NCBI GenBank assembly: GCA_004293365.1
Contig: RDYN01000006.1
Location: forward strand, 1-64,000
Reading direction: 5' to 3'
Source: Oscillatoriales cyanobacterium
GTDB taxonomy: Bacteria > Cyanobacteriota > Cyanobacteriia > Cyanobacteriales > Microcoleaceae
Length of the DNA stretch: 64,000 nt
The notes beneath the pieces are model-generated. The model saw only the letters and a list, made by a program, of their open reading frames with translations, did not search any database and was not told the origin of the DNA. Below are positions 54,505 to 63,848 of this stretch, in pieces (the stretch's first letter is position 1; every line of letters begins with the position of its first letter). The position numbers were made by a program, and so were the translations under genes.

Positions 54505-54771
54505 ATGATTTTAAGCGAAATCCAACAGTTTATTGCTGAAAATAAAAGAGCTTCTCTCGCCGATTTGAAACTCCATTTTCGCATGGACGGCGATGCTTTG
54601 CGCGGAATGCTAAACCGCCTCATCCGCAAAGGCCGCATCAGTAAAATGGCAGAAGCGAAAAAGTGTGGCGGATGTCACAGTTGCAGCGACGATGCTACGG
54701 AGATTTATGTGTGGGTAAATGCCGATAAATCAGCACCCGTAGAGGAACCAGTTTCTGCAAATTGCCATTAA
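54505..54771 (+). CDS. FeoC-like winged-helix regulator with cysteine cluster
   Basis: This 88-residue protein has a winged helix (ILSEIQQFIAENKRASLADLKLHFRMDGDALRGMLNRLIRKGRI) followed by a cysteine cluster C54-x2-C57-x2-C60 (CGGCHSC), the FeoC pattern proposed to bind a 4Fe-4S cluster. FeoC proteins are thought to regulate FeoB activity or stability. It follows feoB at about 590 bp, with repeats between, so it may have its own promoter. Confidence 0.85.
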   Translation: MILSEIQQFIAENKRASLADLKLHFRMDGDALRGMLNRLIRKGRISKMAEAKKCGGCHSCSDDATEIYVWVNADKSAPVEEPVSANCH

Positions 54772-54804
54772 TCTCATGTTCGCTCAATTACCCGGAATCA
54801 ACAA

Positions 54805-54859
54805 GGTTCGTAGTGAGGACTTTAGTCCTAAGATAAGGACTAAAGTCCTCACTACGAAC
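54805..54859. repeat. Fold-back repeat GGTTCGTAGTGAGGAC, perfect copy
   Basis: The arms at 54805-54829 and 54836-54859 are perfectly complementary over 24 bp, with a short AAGATA loop. It lies after the FeoC-like gene and could terminate its transcript. Confidence 0.9.
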
Positions 54860-54905
54860 AGCAATCGCCCTCAGTCCCTCTCCTTCCCTTTTCCTCTTTC
54901 TTATC

Positions 54906-54942
54906 CTCTCTAACTCTGCGCCCTCTGCGGCCTATGCGGTTA
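54906..54942. repeat. CTCTGCGCCCTCTGCGG dispersed repeat
   Basis: This is the same family as 13894-13943 in opposite orientation, in the promoter-side spacer of the P-type ATPase gene. Confidence 0.7.
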
Positions 54943-55000
54943 ATTAAAAAAAATATTGTTGCCAAATTCAAGAAAATTAGGATACCATTTAATTAAATAT

Positions 55001-55016
55001 CTGAATGTATGTTCAG
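55001..55016. promoter_or_regulatory. ArsR/SmtB-type operator candidate
   Basis: The palindrome CTGAATGTATGTTCAG (TGAA-N6-TTCA) lies 44 bp before the ATPase start, similar to sites bound by SmtB/ZiaR-type zinc or cadmium sensors. No arsR-family gene is in the window. Confidence 0.6.
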
Positions 55017-55059
55017 TGATTGTGATAATCATTCTAAAATCTCAAAAGGATACTGAATA

Positions 55060-57258
55060 ATGACTCAAACTCCTTCCCTCAAAACCCTACAAACTAAGAT
55101 TGGCGGAATGGACTGCGGCAACTGTGCCAAAACCGTAGAAGCAGGCTTGCAAAATTTGCCCGGACTTACTGACATCAATGTAGTTTTTGCCACAGAAAGT
55201 TTGCGGTTAAATTACGACCCCGAACAAGTAACAGAAAAGGCTATTTTCGATCGCATTAAAAACCTAGGCTACACTATCGAACAGCCCACCGCAGGAGTAT
55301 CCTCGAAGGAGGACTGTTGTTCGGGTGAACACCATCATCACCAGCATTCTACAGTCCAGAAAACTCAAAAACCCGATCCAACAAACTGGAAATTCTGGAT
55401 TCGCAATCGCCGGGGACAAAGTGTAATCTTAGCAGGAATAGGATTGATTCTGGGATTGCTAACTCAGAATTTAGCCCTGGCAATTTGGATATCGCGGGCG
55501 TTTTACGGTATCGGTATTATTATAGCTGGATATCCGATCGCCCGCGCCGGCCTCATGGAGTTGCGGTTGCGCCGCGCCGACATGAATCTGTTGATGACAA
55601 TTTCGGTAATTGGCGCGGTAGCTTTAGGCGATTGGTTTGAAGCGGCGTTAGTTGTATTCCTGTTTAGTCTGGGAACAACTTTGCAAACTTTTACCTTCAG
55701 CCGCACTCGCCATGCTATTGCTAGTTTGATGGACATAACACCACAGACGGCAACTGTCAAGCGCGACAATAACCGTGAAGTGACGCTGCGGGTTGAGGAA
55801 ATTCAAGTAGGAGAAATTCTGACAATTCGCCCCGGACAAAGGGTAGCATTAGATGGAGTTGTTGTATCGGGGAATTCGGCGATCGACCAATCGCCAATTA
55901 CGGGAGAATCTATCCCGGAAGATAAGGAAACGGGCGATCGCGTTTTTGCCGGAACCTTAAATCAAACTGGCTTTTTGGAAGTCCAAGTTACCCACACTGC
56001 GAATGATACCACGGTTGCGAAAATTGTTCACTTAGTCGAGTCAGCGCAATCGAGCCGCGCACCAACTCAGCAGTGGGTGGACAAGTTTGCAGAGATTTAC
56101 ACTCCAATTGTAATTGTAAGCGCGATCGCCCTTACAGTAATTGGGCCCTTAATTTTTGGTCAACCATTCAGCATCTGGTGCTACCGCGCCCTGGTAATGT
56201 TAGTCATAGCCTGTCCCTGCGCCTTAGTAATTTCCACTCCGGTTTCCATTGTCAGCGCCATCGGTGCAGCCACCAGTCAAGGCGTGTTATTTAAGGGCGG
56301 AAACGGCTTAGAAAATGCGGGAAAAATCAAGAGTCTGGCTTTTGATAAAACCGGTACTTTGACTGAAGGTAAACCTGTTGTGCAAAAGGTTTACGACTTG
56401 GGAGAATTGAGCGCCAGCACGGTATTGTTAATTGCAGCTTCTTTGGAACAAAAATCGGAACATCCTTTAGCTAAGGCAATTATTACCAAAGCTAAGCAAG
56501 AAGAAATTGAGTTAGAAACTCCTGAAAACTTTACGGCTTATCCGGGTAAAGGTATTGCGGCGAAATTTGGCAATAATCGGTATTTTGTCGGAAATCGCCG
56601 CTTATTTGCCGGCGAAAATATCGAACTGTCAAAATCAGCAGTCTCTCTGCTAGATGATATCGAAAAATTAGGGCAAACTCCTGTTTTAGTCGGCAGCAGG
56701 ATCGGTTTGTTGGGAGTGATTGCTTTGGCTGACGGCTTGCGACTGGAAGCTGCCGAAGCCGTACATTTGCTGAAACAGATGGGTTTGAACAATTTAGTGA
56801 TGCTCACGGGCGATCGCACTTTTGTAGCTCAGCAAATAGCTCAACAACTCAACCTATCTGAGTATAAAGCAGAATTGCTGCCATTCGACAAACTCCAAGC
56901 AATTCAACAATTGCGAAACTTGGGAAGCGCAGGAATGGTGGGCGACGGAATTAACGATGCCCCCGCTTTAGCAGCCGCCGATATCAGCTTTGCAGTTGGC
57001 GGCATTGATATAGCACTAGAAACCGCCGATGTGGTGTTAGTTGGTAGCGACTTGAGAAAACTCGCCTATGCAGTCGATTTGAGCCGCCGTACTGTAGCTG
57101 TAATTCAGCAGAATGTGATTTTTTCGCTAGTAACAAAAGCGCTGTTTTTGTTGTTGGGAACCTTTGGGTTTGTAGGATTAGCCGTGGCAGTTTTAGCAGA
57201 CACGGGAACTTCATTAATTGTTACCGCAAATGGGATGCGGCTGTTTCGGTCAAAATAG
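55060..57258 (+). CDS. Zn/Cd-type P1B heavy-metal ATPase
   Basis: This 732-residue ATPase starts with a heavy-metal-associated domain (GMDCGNC, C19 and C22). A His cluster HHHHQH (91-96) follows, preceded by CC (86-87). Eight membrane segments are expected. Key motifs are TGES (281-284), CPC in the transport helix (385-387), the phosphorylation site D429 in DKTGTLT, and GDGINDAPAL. The CPC motif with a late hydrophobic helix (AVAVLADTGTSLIV) fits the Zn2+/Cd2+/Pb2+ exporter group (ZiaA/CadA). The upstream palindrome implies zinc- or cadmium-responsive control. Confidence 0.93.
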   Translation: MTQTPSLKTLQTKIGGMDCGNCAKTVEAGLQNLPGLTDINVVFATESLRLNYDPEQVTEKAIFDRIKNLGYTIEQPTAGVSSKEDCCSGEHHHHQHSTVQKTQKPDPTNWKFWIRNRRGQSVILAGIGLILGLLTQNLALAIWISRAFYGIGIIIAGYPIARAGLMELRLRRADMNLLMTISVIGAVALGDWFEAALVVFLFSLGTTLQTFTFSRTRHAIASLMDITPQTATVKRDNNREVTLRVEEIQVGEILTIRPGQRVALDGVVVSGNSAIDQSPITGESIPEDKETGDRVFAGTLNQTGFLEVQVTHTANDTTVAKIVHLVESAQSSRAPTQQWVDKFAEIYTPIVIVSAIALTVIGPLIFGQPFSIWCYRALVMLVIACPCALVISTPVSIVSAIGAATSQGVLFKGGNGLENAGKIKSLAFDKTGTLTEGKPVVQKVYDLGELSASTVLLIAASLEQKSEHPLAKAIITKAKQEEIELETPENFTAYPGKGIAAKFGNNRYFVGNRRLFAGENIELSKSAVSLLDDIEKLGQTPVLVGSRIGLLGVIALADGLRLEAAEAVHLLKQMGLNNLVMLTGDRTFVAQQIAQQLNLSEYKAELLPFDKLQAIQQLRNLGSAGMVGDGINDAPALAAADISFAVGGIDIALETADVVLVGSDLRKLAYAVDLSRRTVAVIQQNVIFSLVTKALFLLLGTFGFVGLAVAVLADTGTSLIVTANGMRLFRSK

Positions 57259-57263
57259 TAGCC

Positions 57264-57325
57264 GTAGGGTGCGGATCCATCGAAAACCCCTAAATTCGAT
57301 CGACAATCGAGCGAGCGACGCATCT
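57264..57325. repeat. GTAGGGTGCGGATCC element
   Basis: The left end GTAGGGTGCGGATCC resembles 53935. The right end GCGACGCATC is only a partial match. It is probably a decayed copy. Confidence 0.55.
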
Positions 57326-57380
57326 GGGAAAATAGCTATAGATGATAGATGCACTGATTGATAAGCTGTACCACATTTCT

Positions 57381-57425
57381 TGCTCTCTCCTCTCTTGCTC
57401 TGCGCCCTCTGCGCCCTCTGCGGTT
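57381..57425. repeat. CTCTGCGCCCTCTGCG dispersed repeat
   Basis: This is another copy of the AACCGCAGAG family, inverted, containing two tandem CTCTGCGCC units. Confidence 0.7.
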
Positions 57426-57471
57426 AATAAAAAAAAATCTCATTCACAAATAAAATACGATTGCAATAAAT

Positions 57472-59481
57472 TCATGAATCTCTCTCGACTTCGGCAGCAA
57501 CCAGAGCCTTATTTGATGAGTGTTTTACTGGTAAATAGATGGCAAATTCAGCACCATGACCTATTTCCGAATTCACTTCTATTCTACCCTGATGCTTATC
57601 AATAATTTGGTAGGAAATCGACAACCCTAAACCTGTCCCTTTCCCTACGGGTTTAGTCGTAAAGAATGGGTCAAATAGCCTGTTCATAACATCGGGGTCA
57701 ATCCCTGCACCGTTATCTCTAATCTTGATAACTACTTGATTTTTCCCTGCTATTTCTGTGGAAATTTCAATCTGCTTGTTCCGCAGATTTGTATTGCTCA
57801 GCAACGCATCTGCAGCATTGGCTGTGATATTCATAAATACCTGGTTTAGTTGCGATGGATAGCACTCGACTAAAGGCAGTTTTCCGTAATTTTTAGTCAC
57901 AGTAATGCTTGTTTTAATTTTGCTGTTCAAAATTAACAGTGTGCTGTCTATTCCTTCGTGAATGTCAACTGCTTTCATGTCGGCTTCGTCTAACCTGGAG
58001 AAGTTGCGTAGCGACACGACAATTTGCTGAATTCTCTCGGTTCCCATTTTCATTGAAGACAGCAATTTTGATAAATCTTCTGTTATAAATTCGAGTTCAA
58101 TTTCTTCAATATAGTCTTGAATCGACGTGCTGGGATTCGGATATTCTACTTGATAAAGTTCTACAAGTTCGACCAAAGATTTGGTGTACTGATTGGCATG
58201 ACAGAGGTTGCCATAAATAAAGTTGACTGGGTTGTTAATTTCGTGAGCGATGCCGGCCATCATCAGCCCCAAACCAGACATTTTTTCGGCTTGAATTAGT
58301 TGGGATTGAGCATTTTTTAAGTCGTGAAGTGCTTGTTGCAGTTGGTGCAACTGCAAGTTTAGTTCGCCATCGCGCTTTTCTACTTGTTCAATCATAAAGT
58401 TGAAAGCTTTAGCAAGTTGACCGACTTCATAACCGGAAGGAATGGGTAATTTACTAGAAAAATATTGATTTCTTGCCATCCAATTCACGTTTTGAGTTAA
58501 CTCAAGAATGGGTTTAGCTATTTTTCCGGCAACTACCGCACCAACAACAGCAGCTAAAATGATTCCTCCAGCTAAAAAACTATCCAGATTTCTAGATAAA
58601 GTTAATTGCGTTTTTTGGACATCAGCCATTGGGTGAAATACGGCTGCGGTTACGTTGTCGCCAGTGTCTGACAATGCTACTGTTTTTATCATGTAGAAAC
58701 GGCGCTCGAACTCGATTTTAACAGGTTGTGTTTGTCGCTGCGGTACTTGCCAAGATTTTGAGCGAATTTCTGGGAAGTTAGTAGCAATTAATTTTCCCGA
58801 TCGAAAGATGGCAAAGTAATTCTGACTGTTAATATCAATGCTGATTTGCTGTAATTGTTCGTCTGTCACTAAGTAACCAATAAGTACGCCGCCAATTAGA
58901 GTGTTGTTAGTTCTAATTGGTGCAAATCCAACTAGCAGGGCTTGCGGTTTGCCGTCAATGCTGACGAAACTTGATTTTTCTAGGCTGTTAAGTGCTAATT
59001 TTATCGATTCCTGAATCAGCAAATTCTTGTCTGCGATCGACTCTTCTCGCAATTCTGCGACTATTTCGCCGCGTGCGTTGACGACTTTGACTAAATCTAG
59101 TTTAAAATTCCTTTGTAGAGATAATATATCTTGGCGTAAAATGTCTGTGTCTTTCTGTTTTATAGCGCGGATAATTTCTGGTTGTTCTGCTAGCTGTTTG
59201 GCTTGCATTGTCAGTTGGGTCGATCGACTTTTGAAGTCTCGCACGGCCAAAGCTGCTTGGTTTTCAACTTCCTTCTGTAGCCCTGCTTCGAGATTGTTGC
59301 TAAATCCGATTTTTACTGTGTGCATCACGAATAGCAATAAGCTGACGGATACACCTAAAAACGGCACAATGATTTTGAGGCTCAGCGGTGCTTGGGAGTA
59401 TAGCTGTGGATGCTCCGAGGTGTTTTTGCGATCGCCCACCGGTTCAATATTTTTCATCAGCTTATTGCAAATAAGACTCAT
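57472..59481 (-). CDS. Membrane sensor histidine kinase
   Basis: This 669-residue kinase has membrane helix 1 near residues 33-53, a periplasmic Cache-like sensor (about 60-270), membrane helix 2 (about 285-305), a HAMP region and a coiled coil. A HisKA-type phospho-acceptor follows with His413 in GIAHEINNPVNFIYGNL, then HATPase_c with DNGAGIDP, DPFFTTK and GTGLGLSIS. Variant INNPVNFIYGN is common in cyanobacterial hybrid-type kinases. No response regulator is adjacent, so its partner is encoded elsewhere. The signal sensed is unknown. Confidence 0.92.
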   Translation of the reverse strand: MSLICNKLMKNIEPVGDRKNTSEHPQLYSQAPLSLKIIVPFLGVSVSLLLFVMHTVKIGFSNNLEAGLQKEVENQAALAVRDFKSRSTQLTMQAKQLAEQPEIIRAIKQKDTDILRQDILSLQRNFKLDLVKVVNARGEIVAELREESIADKNLLIQESIKLALNSLEKSSFVSIDGKPQALLVGFAPIRTNNTLIGGVLIGYLVTDEQLQQISIDINSQNYFAIFRSGKLIATNFPEIRSKSWQVPQRQTQPVKIEFERRFYMIKTVALSDTGDNVTAAVFHPMADVQKTQLTLSRNLDSFLAGGIILAAVVGAVVAGKIAKPILELTQNVNWMARNQYFSSKLPIPSGYEVGQLAKAFNFMIEQVEKRDGELNLQLHQLQQALHDLKNAQSQLIQAEKMSGLGLMMAGIAHEINNPVNFIYGNLCHANQYTKSLVELVELYQVEYPNPSTSIQDYIEEIELEFITEDLSKLLSSMKMGTERIQQIVVSLRNFSRLDEADMKAVDIHEGIDSTLLILNSKIKTSITVTKNYGKLPLVECYPSQLNQVFMNITANAADALLSNTNLRNKQIEISTEIAGKNQVVIKIRDNGAGIDPDVMNRLFDPFFTTKPVGKGTGLGLSISYQIIDKHQGRIEVNSEIGHGAEFAIYLPVKHSSNKALVAAEVERDS

Positions 59482-59532
59482 TAACTCATCTTAATACATT
59501 TCTCCATAATTGTCATCCTTGGGATGCGACAC

Positions 59533-60273
59533 CTAAAATTTAAAATCTAAAACCCGTTGGCGAGTGTGTAGGGATAGCCAAAAATTCAGTATTTCTTCCC
59601 CGACTTGTTCCGGATAGAAGTGATGGAAAAAATGCCTACCATCTGGACATTCCCAAAAGCTATCCCCTTTTTTAAGAAATTTTGACCAGCGGCGCATCAC
59701 AATAGGAGATACCACAAAATCCGTTTTGCTGCTGCATATTAACAAAGGTACTTCTACACCTTCATCGCTGGAATTACTCATCCTAAATAAGGAGTGAGGA
59801 CAAGGAGAACAGGCTAAGTCGTCCTCAAAATATGGTATAAATTTTTGATTGATACTTGGATTTTGGAATCCCAGCATATCGCTCACCATTTGAGTTAAAA
59901 CTTGTTTGCTACTCCAGGGAAAAGCTGAAAGATGGGTATAGTAATGTGCTTGCCAATTAACCGCAGATGGTATACCCACAGCTAAAAGTCCCAAAGAACT
60001 TACTTTGTGAGGATAGCGGCGCGCATACATTAAACCAACTAATCCGCTGGTACTGTGGCCTAGGAGGTGAATTGGGCGATCGCGCATTGTTAAAAAATCG
60101 TGCAAAAGTTCAACAGCCATATCTAAAGAGCAAGCTTCGTCTTCTGTTTGTTGGTATTCCCATATTTGCACGGGGACAGAATCATTTAAGTAGGAAAGCA
60201 GGGACCGATCGAAGCATTGCAAACTCGGACTTACACTTAACCAAAGCACGTCATCTGAACTGAATTTCATCAA
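59533..60273 (-). CDS. Alpha/beta-fold hydrolase
   Basis: This 246-residue protein has the nucleophile elbow GHSTSGLVGL, an acid in SSKTDFVVSP and a His in DGRHFFHHFYPE. Its N terminus is shorter than in usual alpha/beta hydrolases and the oxyanion HG motif is not obvious. It may be an esterase or thioesterase. The substrate is unknown. It is distinct from the hydrolase at 49400. Confidence 0.8.
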   Translation of the reverse strand: MMKFSSDDVLWLSVSPSLQCFDRSLLSYLNDSVPVQIWEYQQTEDEACSLDMAVELLHDFLTMRDRPIHLLGHSTSGLVGLMYARRYPHKVSSLGLLAVGIPSAVNWQAHYYTHLSAFPWSSKQVLTQMVSDMLGFQNPSINQKFIPYFEDDLACSPCPHSLFRMSNSSDEGVEVPLLICSSKTDFVVSPIVMRRWSKFLKKGDSFWECPDGRHFFHHFYPEQVGEEILNFWLSLHTRQRVLDFKF

Positions 60274-60416
60274 TTTTAAGTTGGATATAAAGTTACTTAG
60301 AACTTAGGAGACATAACGTTGAAATGTAGCGCGGGCATTGCCCAATTACCCTGAATAAATATGTAGATCGAGAGAGCAAGTCTGGATGTTTTGGCGCAAA
60401 CAAGACTTATTTTTTT

Positions 60417-60450
60417 GAACCGCAGAGAGCGCAGAGAACGCAGAGCAAGA
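60417..60450. repeat. AACCGCAGAGAGCGCAGAG dispersed repeat
   Basis: This copy lies between the hydrolase and flavodoxin genes. Confidence 0.75.
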
Positions 60451-60546
60451 GATGTTCCTAGGTTAGCTGATTGTGGGGCGGGTTCAGAGTATCCGCCCCA
60501 AAAATACAGGTATTTTGCAGTTTACCAAACTGCTCTACCGTTAATC

Positions 60547-61059
60547 CTATATCCCAAATTCTTTTTTGAGTTGAGATACCCAAGCTTTGACGCGCGCTTC
60601 CGTCAGATCGGATTGGTTGTCTTCATCAATAGCAAGACCCAAAAACTTGCCATTAACTACAGCTTTAGATTCATTGAAATCATAGCCGTCTGTCGGCCAA
60701 TAACCGACAGTTTCGCCGCCCAGTTCCGAGATTTTCTCAGCTAAAATCCCCATTGCATCCATAAAATTATCCGGGTAGCCTTCTTGGTCGCCCGTTCCCA
60801 AATAAGCTACTTTTTTGCCGCTAAAATCTATATCATCCAGTTCGGGGAAAAAACCTTCCCAGTCGCTTTGCAGTTCGCCGATGTTCCATGTCGGAGAAGC
60901 GATAATCAGACATTCGTATTCGGCGAAATCATCATTTTCAATGCTGCCAATCTCGTGCAAGGTTACGATATCGCCACCAAATTCATCTCGAACCATTTCA
61001 GCGATAGACTCAGTTTTACCAGTTGTAGTTCCGTAGAAAAGACCAATTGCTTTTGACAT
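60547..61059 (-). CDS. fldA: Flavodoxin
   Basis: This 170-residue long-chain flavodoxin has the FMN phosphate loop FYGTTTGKTESIAEMV (8-23), the isoalloxazine-contacting SPTWNIGELQSDWEGF, and the second aromatic region TGDQEGYPDNFMDAMG. It substitutes for ferredoxin as an electron carrier from photosystem I under iron limitation (IsiB). Its location a few kb from feoAB fits an iron-related neighbourhood, although no Fur box was confirmed here. Confidence 0.96.
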   Translation of the reverse strand: MSKAIGLFYGTTTGKTESIAEMVRDEFGGDIVTLHEIGSIENDDFAEYECLIIASPTWNIGELQSDWEGFFPELDDIDFSGKKVAYLGTGDQEGYPDNFMDAMGILAEKISELGGETVGYWPTDGYDFNESKAVVNGKFLGLAIDEDNQSDLTEARVKAWVSQLKKEFGI

Positions 61060-61221
61060 TTTTACTCCGAAGGTGAAATTTGATAGTGCTTGAGATTTCT
61101 TTTTTTTGAGTCATAACTTGGCATTTCTTGCCTGCAATTCAGACAAAACCAGTAGACTCGATTGTGGCTAACCTGAGAAATGAGGGAGTCAAGGCAGCAA
61201 GGACACTGTTTTTTCATCTGC

Positions 61222-61548
61222 TTAAAGTTGAAAATTCATCAACCAAGCTGATTCGCTCATATCGGGGTCGGCTTCGCAGTCAATTAGTAATAAATTCAGC
61301 GTCGTTGCTACTTTTAGTCGGCGCGGGATGCCGGCGGGTACAAACACAAATACTCCCGGTGTTAAAGTGACTGTTCGATCGCCCACCGTGAAAGTTCCGA
61401 CTCCTTCTAAGACGGCTATGGTGACATCTTTGGAGTTATCGAGGTCGGGTATTTCGGAATTTTTACCCAAACTCATCAGTTTTTGGCTGTCGGCGGGTTG
61501 TCCGTCGCTGATTCGCGAGGCTGACGCGGAAACTATTGCTGCTGTCAC
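61222..61548 (-). CDS. Small cupin-domain protein
   Basis: This 108-residue protein is consistent with a cupin barrel: VLEGVGTFTVGDRTVTLTPGVFVFVPAGIPRRLKVATTLNLLLIDCE. The usual metal-binding His pair is not visible (GIPRRL in place of the common HxH), so it may not bind metal. Role unknown. Confidence 0.72.
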   Translation of the reverse strand: MTAAIVSASASRISDGQPADSQKLMSLGKNSEIPDLDNSKDVTIAVLEGVGTFTVGDRTVTLTPGVFVFVPAGIPRRLKVATTLNLLLIDCEADPDMSESAWLMNFQL

Positions 61549-61879
61549 GGTGATTGACCTCCAGGTACTGTTAACTTCCGGCAGTTATTGCAATTAATAT
61601 TCAATAAGCTACCATGCACTTTAGATATATTGTCAAGAATTTAAGATTAAGATTTGTTACAAAAGGCTGCTGCACTAAAGATCCTGGCAGCGATAGCAGC
61701 CCCAAATTCATACATGGCGGTATTTAGGGGCGATCGAACTGCGAGGCGCGATGGCTTTACTTTTAAAATACTTGCTAAATATTTGCAATTAGCTTGCAAA
61801 AATCTGGGCGGGTATGAGGCGGATTTGCTCGATCGCACAAATCCGTCTCATACCCGCCCCTAATAACAGCAGTGAAAAA
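61549..61879. other. Spacer with a fold-back repeat
   Basis: GGGCGGGTATGAGGCGGATT (from 61806) and its complement ending at 61860 form a 22-bp hairpin with one mismatch, around CTCGATCG. It directly follows the UbiG-like gene on the minus strand and may serve as its terminator. Confidence 0.8.
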
Positions 61880-62743
61880 TCAACAATTAACTGACTGCTT
61901 CTTCACCCCCACGCCCACATACATAATCGATGTATCCTCATTAATTTGGATTTTAAACAACCCAGATTTTTTGTAATCAACATAGTTGGCGATATTAGAG
62001 AGTAGCACTTGAGAAATTTGTTGGAAACTTACAAGGGAAGGAAATAGCTGATTTCCTGTTGTTAATTTTTGCCAAAAACCGTGCATCTCGCCTAAAACAG
62101 CGCCCATTTCTCCAAACATATCAAAACCTTTAATTTCAATCTTGCCAAAGCCCGTATCGCGCATTACCGCAGACAGTTCCTCGGGGGTAATAAACTTTTC
62201 CCAATCGTGGACGCCCCGCTTAATTTCCTGCAAGATATTTTCCATGAGTCGAATCATCACAATTTGCGAGGAAAAAGTTCGGTTTATTGTATCGAAAAAG
62301 AACAGTCCCCCGGGCTTGAGAATTCTGTGAACCTCTGACACAACTTGTTTGTAATCGGCAACGTGTTCTAAAACATCTACGCAGATTACCACATCGAAGG
62401 TATTGTCGGCGTAGGGCATATTTTCGGCAAAACCTTGTCTGTAGTCAATCTCAAAACCGCTGGTAACTGCGTGATTTTGAGCTGCTACAATGCACTTGTG
62501 CGATCGATCTATTCCCGAAACCACAGCGCCCCTCTCGGCCATAAACTCGCAGGAAAAACCGCCGCCGCACCCGACATCTAAGGTTTTCAGCCCCCGCCAA
62601 TTAATCGCGTGTCTGTCGAAAAACTCAAATCTGGGTTTGTTGAGATGGTAGAGAGCATAGATTTTAGCATTTTCGTCCCACCAATTATCAGCATTTTCGT
62701 CGTAAAATTCTAGATCGTTTTTTACTTCTGTTTTCGTCGGCAC
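61880..62743 (-). CDS. UbiG-like class I SAM-dependent methyltransferase
   Basis: This 287-residue enzyme has SAM motif I TLDVGCGGGFSCEFMAERG, motif II FDVVICVDVLEHV and motif III RILKPGGLFFFD. It resembles UbiG (bifunctional O-methylase of ubiquinone synthesis) with DNWWDENAKIYALYHLNKPRFEFF near the N terminus. Cyanobacteria make plastoquinone, not ubiquinone, so the substrate is probably different. The C-terminal region is about 40 residues longer than in E. coli UbiG. Confidence 0.85.
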   Translation of the reverse strand: MPTKTEVKNDLEFYDENADNWWDENAKIYALYHLNKPRFEFFDRHAINWRGLKTLDVGCGGGFSCEFMAERGAVVSGIDRSHKCIVAAQNHAVTSGFEIDYRQGFAENMPYADNTFDVVICVDVLEHVADYKQVVSEVHRILKPGGLFFFDTINRTFSSQIVMIRLMENILQEIKRGVHDWEKFITPEELSAVMRDTGFGKIEIKGFDMFGEMGAVLGEMHGFWQKLTTGNQLFPSLVSFQQISQVLLSNIANYVDYKKSGLFKIQINEDTSIMYVGVGVKKQSVNC

Positions 62744-63102
62744 GATTTTTTTAGTCCTGATTAGTTAGTGGAATATCAGATAAGACAGCGGTTGAAACCG
62801 CGTCTACAAAAAGCAAGTCTGCCTCCGCAGACTGGGGAAGATAACGTAATTTTAACCAGCCACTTTTCAACCCGCACTCCTCCGGTGAAAGTGTGTATAA
62901 ACCTGGTTTCCACCGCCCGTTCTTCTTGATTTTATAGGACTAACGCCCAGAAACCCGGTTTCTGTGAAAAATCAGAGGTTCCGTGACGAGTTCCCAGCCA
63001 GAAACCGGGTTTCTGAATCAGCGCGCGCAAGTTCTATTTTGTCTCAAGTTGCGAATCGCCACAGTTTTTTATTATAATAGTTTTGGCATAAATTTCAACA
63101 AG
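62744..63102. other. Spacer with two AGAAACCGGGTTTCT palindromes
   Basis: CAGAAACCCGGTTTCTG (62948-62964) and CAGAAACCGGGTTTCTG (62999-63015) lie in the spacer between the divergent methyltransferase and glycosyltransferase genes. Confidence 0.8.
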
Positions 63103-63834
63103 ATGGATCGCGTTTCTATTATCATCCCAGCCCTGAACGAAGCGACTTGTCTGGAACGCACCCTCCGCCAACTCAGCATTCTCAATCCTCCAGCTTGGGA
63201 GGTTTTGGTGGTAGACGGCGGCAGTCAAGACGAAACAGTGGCGATCGCCCTTGCTTCCACAACCCGTGTTATTTTTAGCAGTATGCCGGGACGTTCCGTG
63301 CAAATGAATTTGGGTGCCCAAACCGCCACAGGCGAAATTTTGTGCTTCCTCCACGCCGATACTCTAGTTCCCGACGACATCGTAGCAATCATCCAGAAAA
63401 CATTATCCGATGCCGAAATTGTCGGCGGCGGATTTATTTCTTTAATGACAGGTTCGCAGCAAACAAGATGGGGTTTTTCGCTGCACAATTACCTGAAAAC
63501 TTATTACGCGCCGCTGTTATTTCGACCTCATTTGTTTGTTAAAGGATTGCGATTGCTGTTTGGCGATCAAGTTATTTTTTGCCGCCGCACCGATTTTTGG
63601 GAATGCGCGGGTTTCGATGCGGCGCTACCAATTATGGAGGAGGCGGATTTGTGTTTGAAGTTAGCGCGATGCGGTAAAATTAAGTTAGTTCATCGTGTCG
63701 TTGAAAGTAGCGATCGCCGAGTGGCGCAATGGGGCGAAGTCAAAGCAACTGCTATCTATCTTGCGATCGGTTTATTGTGGGGGTTTGGCGTTCCAGCGAA
63801 GTATCTCAAGCAGTTTTATGAAGACATTCGCTGA
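63103..63834 (+). CDS. TIGR04283-type family 2 glycosyltransferase
   Basis: This protein of about 243 residues starts at ATG 63103. The frame upstream runs through dispersed palindromes and is not coding. It has the GT2 start VSIIIPALNEATCLERTLRQL, the DGGSQD motif and the HADT acidic motif (CFLHADTLVP). The closest family I recall is TIGR04283, found near arsenosugar or rSAM/selenodomain genes. Here no such partners are seen. The substrate is unknown. Confidence 0.88.
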   Translation: MDRVSIIIPALNEATCLERTLRQLSILNPPAWEVLVVDGGSQDETVAIALASTTRVIFSSMPGRSVQMNLGAQTATGEILCFLHADTLVPDDIVAIIQKTLSDAEIVGGGFISLMTGSQQTRWGFSLHNYLKTYYAPLLFRPHLFVKGLRLLFGDQVIFCRRTDFWECAGFDAALPIMEEADLCLKLARCGKIKLVHRVVESSDRRVAQWGEVKATAIYLAIGLLWGFGVPAKYLKQFYEDIR

Positions 63835-63848
63835 AACACAAAATCTGA

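Noticed and set aside
62983-63102. Longer N terminus for the TIGR04283-like glycosyltransferase
   Set aside because: The extra 40 codons cover dispersed palindromes (62999-63015) and precede the family start motif; ATG 63103 is better.
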